From assembly GCA_033964015.1 (NCBI GenBank), contig JAWWUD010000058.1, positions 186,001 through 250,000 on the forward strand: DNA of 64,000 nt. The letters run 5' to 3'. Of the stretch, positions 46,701 to 58,700 are shown one piece after another. Source of the stretch: Scolanthus callimorphus (Eukaryota > Cnidaria > Anthozoa > Actiniaria > Edwardsiidae). Below the pieces are notes generated by a model. That model searched no databases and was not told the DNA's origin. It saw nothing but the letters and a program-made list of their open reading frames with translations. The first letter of the stretch is position 1. The number at the start of each line of letters is the position of its first letter. Made by a program: the position numbers and the translations under genes.

Positions 46701-49700
46701 TAAAAAAATGACAAAATATTTCCCTGATTACACAAAATTACTGCGAAAATTATTGCGAAAATCTGTAAGAGAAAACTGCAGCAACAGTACACGGGCGGAA
46801 TTGCAGCGGCGTTGTTGTTACAAAACTGCTTATAAATTCTGTGTTTGGTCTCACCCAAATGTAAATGTTACTAAAAAAAACATAGACAGCGACCAGGTCA
46901 CATTATACTACTCCTTGATACTGTGTATAATGACATTGTTGTGGCAATTGCAATGACAGTTCTTTGGTGGCAATGCATTGTGATAAACAGTTACACTGTA
47001 ACATCAAATCCATTGTGGCAATTGCAATGACAGTTCTCATTGGCGGCAATGCATTGTGATAAACAGTTACACTGTAACATCAAATCCATTGTGGCAATTG
47101 CAATGACAGTTCTCATTGGCGGCAATGCATTGTGATAAACAGTTACACTGTAACATCAAATCCATTGTGGCAATTGCAATGACAGTTCTTTGATGGCAAT
47201 GCACTGTGATAAACAGTTACACTGTAACATCAAATCCATTGTGGCAATTGCAATGACAGTTCTCATTGGCGGCAACGCATTGTGATAAACAGTTACACTG
47301 TAACATCAAATCCATTGTGGCAATTGCAATGACAGTTCTTTGATGGCAATGCATTGTGATAAAGAGTTACACAGTAACATCAAATCCATCTGTTTCAGAT
47401 GACTTTCCAAGCCTGCAGCATAGATGAAGGCCGACATCTCTATGATCAACTGGCAGCAGTAACCCCAATAGTGGTGAGTTGTCGACAATATTCAGCTCAT
47501 TTTTACTCGTGCAGGGCTCGATATTGTGAAACTAAACTTGTTGGTTTCCTTTTTTTTCTTATTTTGTTACAAGACATTTTCGTCTGGTCGAAATATATTG
47601 TTACCTCGATTTTCGAGATCTGTCCTTGGTTTTGTTACTTCAATTTTGCTTATTTTCGACTTTTCGACTACTAGAAATACAGAACATCGCAATAAAGCAA
47701 TTGAATGGACGATTCCAGCTATAACGCACACACTTTAATAGCTGGAATCGTCCATTGAAAAGTGATTACGTGTGGCGCTGTAGAAGGATTGCAAATATTT
47801 CTGGGGCTTTTAGTGACGCCCCTTAACAGCTGTCAGTTTTTGTCCACAAATCGCCCCAAAAGGTTATTGAAGATAGCCGAGAAGGGAATTTCAAACTACC
47901 ACTGATCATAGTGTGGCTTGTTGATTTTAAACCAATCTTTGTTCACTCTCGCTTCAGATGGCACTCTCCGCCTCCACGCCTGTCATTCGTGGGTATCTTG
48001 CTGATCTAGACTGCCGCTGGAGTGTGATTGCAGGCTCAGTTGACGATCGCACGCCAGAAGAGAGGGGCCTGGAGGTAAGTCTTGTGATATGTTTGAAAAA
48101 TAGACAAACCGATTCTAGCCAATCAGAGCGCGGCTTCACCCAATCAAAGAACAGTTTCTAACCAGCCAATGAGGCTGATTTGACCGTTTCATACCAAACC
48201 AGAAGCTCATAAGTAGGAGCGTGCATCCCCTATTGGGTGGTTCTCACATGTGTTTTATAGCTTGGGCTATTTTTAGATTTTCGCGCGAAAAATCAACCAA
48301 TCAGAGAGAAGTAAACAAATTACGTCATACACGCAGCAGGCGCGCACGAAATCTTCCTCTGACACGACCGACAAGAACGGCTTTTACTTTATCCCTTTGC
48401 CAAAATGAAGCAAATATTTTAAATAGTCTAGTGATTTAGAGCCAGGGTGCAAAAATAGCAAAGCACACGATGAAGTGCCAAGCTAGCAGGCGTACATATC
48501 CAGGAAGTGCTAAAAATTGTTATGATTGTTAGCGAACAGCAAATGAATAGGCAAATAGAAAGACCAAAGCAGTACGCTACAAGAGGAACTTCGACAACTT
48601 AATAAGCTAACTTCTGCCCTCAGACTGACTGGTTGTTAAGCAGATGCCATCCTCGACTGCCATGTATTTCACGGAAATCACAGCAGTGCTCCGTTGGCAC
48701 ATGTTGGCCGACAATTTTAGAAAACGCTTGCTGTTTCCTGTCGATTCGCAGAGTGCCATCATGCAGTGCCTACACCTTTCGCACCGGTACCATTCATTTT
48801 ATTTTCAAATAGTTTATAGAATGTAAGCAATAAACTTCTGTCGTTTACAAAGTATACCTTTTAATAAACGCCTGATCAAACTCTTTCAAGTCGTGCTTCA
48901 TTCAAGCAGTTCAAGTACAAGTTCAACGCTACTACGTCCTTACCGACTCCAGTTCTCGCAAACAAAAAACAAACTTGACAAATTTCGTGCATCAAAAAAT
49001 AATTTCACACAAATGAAAACAAAAAGAAGAAACTAAAAATGTCCATGCCGACTTAGGAATTGAAAAAGTTCATAGTCCCGGCTTACCGAGTTGTATATGT
49101 GTTCAGCTTTTTTCGGCGAACACGTTGTAAAGTTTTTGACGAACTTTCATTCTCGCCTTCCTGCTTGGATCGTTTGTATGTAGCGAACTTCATTTGTCAG
49201 TGTACCAAATCAAATCATCCACATAGTCCTGGTACTTCGTTGTAAATCCTTTATGCTTCCCTAATCCATCCGTAGCCACCAAATTCATCAGCTTTAGCGC
49301 ATAAATTTATCATCCTTCATGAACTTTCGCTGTGCGAGAACCGCGAGAAGAAGCGGCGAGGCCGCGGTTCTTTTCTGCTTTCCCTTAGTCGTTTAGATTG
49401 TTTTCAAGTATTTTTTTCTTGATATCTGAAGCCATCTGTTATCTGTTTTAGTTTACTCAACTTGTACAGTCAGAAACCATGCAAAGAGATAACATTTTCA
49501 CCCGGTTTTTCCATCTCGAAAAGAACTGCAAGTAAAAATAGATTTAGCCACTGGCTAAAAGCAGAGCTCCATCTGAATTTTTGATGAGGCGTGACGTCAA
49601 ATGTAAGGAAGAATTCTGATTGGCTAATTTTTCCCGCGCAACTGTTTCTAAAAATAGCTCAAGCTATAAAACACATGTGAGACCCACCCATTTCGTAGGA

Positions 49701-52700
49701 TGCACGCTCCTACTTATGAGCTTCTGACCAAACAAGGTCGCTCAATTCAGCTGCAAAATAGTAACTCCTCGATTACGACAAGTTAGGCGAATCCATGCGC
49801 GAGTTTAATGCCAACAAATAAAGATTTAATATATAAATCATCTTCAGGGACTTAGACCTAACGTATGCCAACCAGAGGTAAGTGGGTTCGAATCCCACTC
49901 AGCCTGGATTTTTTTCAAATCCAGGTGAGTTTTCTCTGGTTGGCATACGTTAGTTCTAAGTCCCTGAAGATGATTTAGGGAGTGGTCATTATTTAACGGG
50001 GGGGGTGGGCCGGCATTTTTTTCAAACCCGGGGCCCAAAAATTTAGACCCCCCCTAAAATGCAAGCCCAAAAAAAATTGACCCCCCCTCAAATGCTAGCC
50101 CAAAAAAATATGACCCCCCCCCCCCCCCCCCTCTCGTAGTGTTACTGTTATGCCATGTGAATAGAAAAATCACAGTTTTTTCGAACTCTTAAAAGAGTTG
50201 ATTGATCCACGCAAAACTGATAATCACTATTGAAAAAGTATTAGGATTCGTGGAAAAAAGATGTTGCAATTCCTCCTTCTTGTACATCGGACATTATCAA
50301 CGTGTATAGCATCCGGAACAGTTCGGGTTTTTGGTCACGGGATTTTGGATTTTCGCTACTATGAAGATATTCGGATTCAGGATTCTATTTCTTATCCAAG
50401 TGCTCTTTGGTGTATCAGTACAGAGCCTTGTGTTTGGAATTTGTTAAAAATCTGCACAATTTGTTAAAAATCTGATGCGCGCGAAGCGCGCCGCGATTTT
50501 GAAAATCAAACTTAACGCGGTTAATGAAATTATCATTTCTGGGACACGAAAATCACGCTGAAGAAATGGAGTCACGGAAGAAACATAATAGAAAATTTCC
50601 AAAATTAATCATAGTCCAGTACGGTGTTTCAGTTTGTAAATGCTACACCAAAGTATCCTCTTTGCGCGCGAAGCGCGCTGCAAATTTTTGACATATAAGT
50701 TTAAAGAATGGGAAAAGTCCAGGAGTAAATGAGAACTTGGTGTTTAACAATTGGGGTTCCTGACATTTGCTAAACCTTTATTTACTGCTGGCTGATAGTA
50801 AATTTACTCAATTTAAAAAATATATTTTAATGTTGTAGATGGCGAGCGCGCAGCGCGAGCCGACCAAAAAAACCAGTCTATTTATAAGGACGTCGGGTTC
50901 CCTAAAAAGCAGTCAGGAGACAATCAAGTATCAATGGTCCGTCCCTAATGACCAGCTTTCACGTTTCACGAATTTCTAGGCCTGTAATCACGAGTCACGT
51001 AAGAGAAATTCGTAAAATCACGGGTCACGAGGGTATGAGATTTCCGCGGATCACGGCAATAATTTTCCTGTTTTCACGAACGGAGCAAATTTGGGGTGAA
51101 TCACGGAGAACCCCTTCACCACTCTGTCCTACCCTACTAACCACCGCAGTTGTTCTATTTCCAAAGGTAAAAGTTGAATTTCAAAATAGTTAATAGAGAC
51201 TTCTAAGATTGCGCGGGTCGAAGCATCTTTAATAATGCTTTGTAAACTTTCATTTTGCTCAAGCCTCAGGCAGTGGCGAGGGCTGGCCAACTGAGTAGTT
51301 TGCTTGTATGTTTCCCGATGCGCGCGTAGTTTGCTTGTATGATTTACGAGGCGAATGAAATTCTTATTTCTGAGAGACGAAAATCACGCTGAAGAATCAT
51401 AGCCAGTACGATGTTTTAGTTTGTAAGTACTACACCGACCATCCGCTTTTTATGCGCGCGCAAGCTAGTAAAGTTATTTATTGTTGTAGATGGCGAGCGC
51501 GCAGCGCTAGCCGACCAAAAAAAACACTCTGTTTATAAAGGCATCAGGTACCCTAAAAGCAGCCATATGTCACCCTGTCTAACAATCAGCGCCCAAAAAA
51601 ATTTGGCCCCCCCTCAAACGTAAGCCCAAAAATTTGAGCCCCCCCCCCCTAAATCGGCGCCCAAAAAATCAAAGCCCCCCCCATATATTTGCCGGCCCAC
51701 CCCTCCCGTTAAATAATGACCACTCCCTTATATGTGACCCTCTTTACGAAAACCCAGCTAAATGAATTTAGCGTTTAAAAGCGTTTCAATGCTTTCAAAT
51801 GGTTTGAGATTGCGTTGTAATGCTCTTGAAACGTTCGAAAATGCTCTTCAAATGCTTGCCAACGATACTGAACAATCATTCAATGATTCTCAAATGATTC
51901 GCAATGATTCGGTAATGCTACGCAACGATCTAAAAGAATCATTCAACGGTTTTGCAACGTTTGATAATGCTCAGTCGAAATGGCTCCAACGATCCCTTGA
52001 AATTCATCATGCTTTTGGTAAATGTCTTTTAACACCGCTAAAAATGTGACATTCGTTTGACAACAATCTCATCTCCTGTTTCACAGACAATGATATCAAG
52101 GTCATATGAGACAAACAGGATGGCAGTATTTTAGATAATTACCCATAAGTAATGGTATGACTAGTTTTACGGGAAAACTAGGTGGTCTGCGTCGGCGGAG
52201 ACGTGAACATGAACAACAACAACCAAAGGTTGAGATTTATGTTAAACGCCGTGGAAAAATGTTGTTTTGCTGACATTTCGAGCCCTTCGTCGGAGCAAAG
52301 AGTAAATTCCACTCATTCCCCTGACATATTCGAAAAACAGTTGGGCTCAAGTTTGCAAGCGTTTTTAGCGGTGTAGTACGAGTCGGGGTTGGCCGGATAA
52401 TTGTGGGAGAACTGATCTTGTCCTTATCGTGATGCCAACGATCTTCACTTTCCATTCAACGTTCTTGAAATGAATGCCAACGCTTAGGGAATGGTTTGTA
52501 ATGGTGTCTAATTTTTTTCAAATGCTTTGTGAATGATAGCCAACGATATGCGAACGTTCTAAAATGCATTCCGTACGTTCCACAATGCATTGAAATGCAT
52601 TTTGCTCACAACGATAAAACCATTTAGCCGGGTTTTCGCAAAGAGGGTCACATATATCGAATCGAAACCAGAAATCTTCGCTCTGAGTTTCTCAGTAGTC

Positions 52701-55700
52701 AGTTTACATGGTAGGAATATCCTGCCTTAGACTGGCATTGATATGGATTCGACCCACACACCAATGGGCAATTCCAGAAAATAAAGGTACCCCCCCACCA
52801 CGGGCGGCACTAGTTTTTGACCCCCCCCCCCCCCCCCCCCCATGCATCCAGAATTTCCAAAATGGTTTACCCCCCCCCCCCCCCCCTCCCCCGTGCATAT
52901 AGAATTCCGGGTAGGTTAAACCCCCCTCCCCTTCAGAAATTTCAACTCCCCTTGCAATCAGTATTCCGAGCTCTTAAACCCCCCCCATCCCTTCGGAATT
53001 TCCAAATGCCGCCCGTGGGGGGGGGGGGGGGGGTACCTTTATTTTCTGGAATTGCCCAATCCCAACGGGCTGATAGCTTAGTTGGTAGAGCGGCGTACCC
53101 GAAGGTCGTGGGTTCGAATCCCACTCAGCCTGGATTTTTTCAAATCCAGGTGAGTTTTCTAAATAAAGATTTTGGCAATAACTCTGCAAAACGAAAATGT
53201 TCTCGTTCAAATCATTAAATAGTTTTAAAAAGTGGCAACTATATAGTGAAATAAAGGTGTCAACCATTTTTTGGTCCTGTCCTTGTTCTGTGGTTTTGGC
53301 GTCGATTGAATAATGAAGGCGCACCTCAATTCGAGTGCCGAGAATTGATATTTGCACTTTCTTTTCCACAAAAACTGTCGCAGTTAGTTATAGCATGGAG
53401 TTATTATGCGCATAATAACTTATGATTATAGATATATGTTTTCTTTTTTCTATCTGCAGCCTCTAAAGAACAACAAGTTCGTGATTCCGAAGTCTCGGTA
53501 CGACTCGATCAGTTGTTACTTGTCAACAGAGGGGGCTAAATACAATGACATCGAGCTTATTATGGATCAGGATATCTATAAACGACTCACTGAGAATGGT
53601 ATGAAATGTACTTTATTATTAACCCTATCTTCCCCTGTAAACAGCTTGTATCTCATTACAGCTGTTTCAGGTAACACGCGACCCAGCGCGTTCAAAACAT
53701 CGAGTTTTTGGCAGTTGGGTTTTCCTGTGTAGTCAATCAAACCATGTGAGGCAATCAGATCCTTGCCTAGTTTCGCCTAGTGCAGTGAATTGGCTTCTGT
53801 CGCGACATGTCTCGCAAGGGAAGCCAATTGAATGCGCGGATTGCATTGATGGACAGCACAGAAACCTGCCAAACTCTGGCGGCAACGGCGAAGTCGCGTG
53901 TTACCTGAAACAGCTGTAGTGGTTCGTTTTCACGCAATCCCTGGGCTGCCCAGGTGTCCTCCACATAACTAAGATGAACACAATGAGACCAGTGAGGAAA
54001 TAAAACTATTTCCTCTGCCCCACAGGTATCGACGAACAGCTTTCCCGTCACTACGCCCATCTTTTCATCCGGGACCCTCTGACGCTGTTCGCCGAGCACG
54101 TGGACGAGGATGATGAGCATCACTCAGACCACTTCGAGGTGAGCCCGCACACGCTTTACGCGCTTTACACGCTTTACTACAAGGCAGAAATGCAAATGCA
54201 TTTGCATATGTCATCATTTTCTTTAAATAGGAGAGAATGCATTATTTAAGCATTAAGGAGGCTGCCTACAATTGTTTCTGCCCTCAACACCCAATCTTTG
54301 TATGCCTGCTGTTCAGGCTCAAAAACCTGTACCAGTCTGAACTTTCACATGGTTACCCTGGAGGGTTTGAACTTTAATGTAGTGTGCATTTTGTTGTGAT
54401 CGGAGTTGCTATAGCAACGTTATAACCACACCCTTGTTTATAATTAGCAGCCATCAGACGCGTTGCGCGACCTAAACTTATAAAAATGACACCCCTCGCA
54501 CTAATCCCTGAGTAGCTAACATTAATCACAGCAAGTTTGGAGAGAATTCATTGGGCCGATTTTATGTTACTCGAACGGACTTTTTCAGCCTCCAACATGT
54601 CAAAGTTAATTATGCCGCAAAGTATTTCCTTGAAAAATAATGGCTAATATCTGCGGAATTAAGAAATCCTTGCCGCCCGAATAATCTACAAACCCAAGGC
54701 AATGTACCAGCCAAATTTCACTTCTTAGAATGCTTCCGATTTTGTTTGGCATGTGTTCAAGCAAACTGCAAAATTTGAGAAATTATATTATAAATCTTAC
54801 GTTTGTTATAGAATTTACACTTTTCGCCTCTGACAAAAATCTCATATGTTAATGTTTTTGATACTTCCGTAAATTAATCTTGAATATATACCAAAAATAA
54901 CCCTCCAAGTCTTGAGTTCATTGAAGTATTTTAAGGCACCGAGAAAAAATGCTAAACTTCACCACTCTTTCGGTTTGCTCGAGCCAGTTTTTGTCATTGT
55001 ACTTTGTTTTCTCCTGTTGTAGCTTTCACGTGGTTTTCCCTGTAATCAGTGAAGCGAACTACATTCCAGCGTGTTGTAGTTTTCATGGGCCATTGACTCT
55101 AATACGCTTTGCCGCTTCCCTAACAAGCGTGACGGCAAACTGCGCGGAGAAATCATTGAGCCATAGAAGCAATCGTTTGATTCCCATGATGGAATGTAGT
55201 TCGCTTCACTGATTACAGGGAAAACCACGTGAAAGCTAGAACAAGTGAAAACAAAGTACAAACACATACTACCCATAGACTGAAATACATGTCAGTACAA
55301 AATTTGGGGAGATCGGAGTCAGTATCACGCGACAATTGGGCCACGCCTATTTTCACTCTCACGCCAGTTTCAGGCTGTAACGACATTTTTTCGAAAAATG
55401 CTCTACGGTACCTCGAGATTGACTGATTGCCTACGTGTAACCGAAGTTTGACTAAATTCTACAAGACCGATCTGAAGATATTTTAGGATTTATAAATCAG
55501 GGCTATAATTTATGTAAAATCCAGTGTTATGAATTAACATGACAGAGTTTGGTACTTCATGGTTATAAATTGAAGGTTTTTATAGCCCAATCTATTTGTA
55601 ATTGTTCAAGGAAGGTCATGCTTTTGATTAAAATTTAATATTATTTTGCGATTTCGAAAAATATAGAAATGTACGTATCAACATAATTCCTCCACGAATC

Positions 55701-58700
55701 GGCTCAGCGCGAAATTTGGGCCTTCTTTCACGAAATTTGGTCTGATTTAAAAAATCGTAGTTTTTTTCGCTCCAAAATTTTGGACGACTCCAATCGATCA
55801 ATGTAAAGTTTATCTCCGCCGTTTCATATCAATTGAAATGTTCTATGGGCATCAACTGTTGACGCAAAGATCAGTAAATATTGGATGGATTCGCGTAGTT
55901 TCCGCTCAGGGACTTGCTTTTGTTCTTCCAATGCGGCACACGTTGATATTCGCGGTTGACTGCTCTCCGAATCGTCCCCGACATATGGTAATTAAATGCA
56001 TAACAAAAGACCAAAGAACCTCAGAAAATTATCATACATCGGAGACTAGCCAAGCAAAGACAAGCCCATGTGCGCGCCATTGGAATTCGATTTTGTGCCG
56101 AATGGGGAACAAAAGCAAATCCCAGAAGAGAAACTATAGAAATTAATCCAATATTTACCGATCTTTGCGTCCCCAGTTGACAGCCTTAGAGGATTTCAAT
56201 TGCTATGAAACGTTGGAGACAAACTTTACATTGATCGATTGGAGTCGTCCAAAATTTTGGAGCGAAAAAAACTACGATTTTTTAAATCAGACCAAGTTTC
56301 GTGGAAGTAGGCCCAAATTTCGCGTTGAGCCGATGCGCGGAGGAATTATGTTGATACGTACATTTCTATATTTTTCGAAATCGCAAAATAATATTTAATT
56401 TTTATCAAAAGCATGACCTTCCTTGAACAATTACAAAATATATTTGGCTATAAAAGCCTGCAATTAATAACCATGAAGTACCAAACTCTGACATATTTAT
56501 TCACTTCACTGAATTTTACGTAAATTATAGCCATTATTTATAAATCCTAAAATATATTCAAATCGGTCTTGTAGAATTTAATCAAACTTCGGTTACACGG
56601 AGGCAACTACTCCATCTCGAGGTACCGTAGAGCATTTTTCGAAAAAATGACGTTACAGCTTGAAACTGGGCTGAGAGTAGAAATAGGCGTAGCCCGATTG
56701 TCACGTGATACTAACTCCGATCTCCCCAACTTTTGTATTGACATGTATTTCAGTCTATTGGTAGTATGTGTGTTATATTGGCTGCGCGATAGAAATCAAC
56801 CTGTTTTTAAATGAGAGGTTCAAAATTGGTTGGCATGGGTACAAAATTACTGGGTCGATCCACCTTAATCCCTTAGCATGGTACAATCAAAAGCACAAAG
56901 CAAACATTATATGTTTATAGTTTGTCTTATTGGCGGCCATCTTGGATGCTAGAAGTTGCCATCCAAGATGGCCGCCACTAAGGCAAACTATAACCAACCA
57001 ATCAAGGGACAAAGTAAGTACGACTTGCGTCGAGTCGTGAGCAAAGGAAGCAAGACTTCTCCTGTGTGTTTGGACTTTCCTCGCATTCTGATTGGCTGAA
57101 AAAAACAAAGAGCAAAGACATCAAGCAATAGAAACACATAAAATACGAAAGTCGCCCTATAGACCTCCTCGTCTTGGGCGCCATGTTTTCCCATTTCAGA
57201 TCACGTGCTATTCATTTGAATAATCTTTCTTTGTTTGGGTTGCTTCCATTTAAGAAATAGAACACATTTTTCCATGTACCATAGCCTGATGGTAGCACGC
57301 GATAAAGGTTGGGAGAACAACAAAGGCTGTGGAAACACTCGCCCCTCTCCACAGTTATTAGTTGTTCGACCAACCTTTCACAAATGCTACCATCAGGTTA
57401 TGGTACATAGGATAAAATAAGTTCTATTTCTTTTATAAAATAACACCAAAACACGCCATGAAAGAACAACATTTATGCAGAGTTTTGATCGAACTCAGTG
57501 TGGCTCAATTCGCTCAATTATTTTGTGGTTTCTCTTTACTGAGACCATTCAAAACATGGAAATTTATAAAGCACTTATAGCTTATAACGAAAGAGATTTC
57601 ATTCAGTGAATTGTCTTCAATGGAAAAATGCCTTGAAATTGAATGTATTTACATGCGAAATCGGTGAAAAGTGGCAGCACATAGTTTGCAAAAACCTCCA
57701 CAGAAAATTTTATGCGAGCCGTTGTTAGTGTCTGTTTTCGCAGTTTTCGTAGCACAAACGAACTCGAAATTGTGTTTAAGGCATAAAGAAACTAATGCCC
57801 TCTATTATGTATGCAATTCTTCTTCTATAACTATTATAAACTGTGTAATTCCTAAGGAGTGGCAAAACTTAACTTACCTTGCCGTTTAATTCCGTCGATT
57901 TGCCTGTCGCACGGCGGTTTGATTTGATCATTTTCACTTGCTAATCTATCTGTCCAACTCGCTATTTCCTCACGCTGACAATCTTTTCTTTAGTTTTCTG
58001 GAGGTTCCATCGTTATAAAGATGCTATTTTTTTGAAGATTTAGATGGAGAGAAATGATAGAAACTGTTGTTAAGTTTTGTCATAGTTTGGCGAGTGGAAA
58101 CACACTTCCGGTCAAAGCCATGTACTATAACATTACCATAGCGTTATGGTAATTGGTTTTCGACCAATCACAGCACGCGTACTATCGCAGTTATTTTATA
58201 AATTCATATATCCTTCGGAGCGTAGCACAAAAAGAAAGATAGAAAGAAAGAATACTCAAGGGAATACCACGTGATCTCAAATAGGAAAACATTAAGCCCA
58301 AGCCAAGGAAGTCTAAAAGGTCAGCTGGTTCGGAACACCTTAACCCACTAATCCCAATAGGTTCTTAATCTAGTAGCTTGTCCGTAGCTATCCGGCAAAC
58401 TTAAATTTGGCGGCAGAGTGTTGACTTAGAAGACATTGCATGCCTTATTGAGGCCAGCTGGTCGAGAACATCTTAACCTACTAATCCGAATAGGTTCTAA
58501 ATCTAGTAGCTTGTCCGTAGCTATCCGGCAAACTTAAATTTGGCGGCAGAGTGTTGACTTAGAAGACATTGCATGCCTTATTGAGGCCAGCTGGTCCAGA
58601 ACACCTTAACCTACTAATCCGAATAGGTTCTAAATCTAGTAGCTTGTCCGTAGCTATCCGGCAAACTTAGTTTTGACGCAGGGTGTTGAGTTACGGTGCT

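Noticed and set aside
51762..52049. 95-codon frame
   Set aside because: Arises from simple AATGATTC-like repeats inside a transposon.
52704..53218. Poly-proline and poly-glycine proteins
   Set aside because: Products of C and G runs in a MITE.
57002..57194. Hydrophobic frames on the minus strand as a membrane protein
   Set aside because: Three overlapping frames, no consistent exon structure, inside a GCLC intron.
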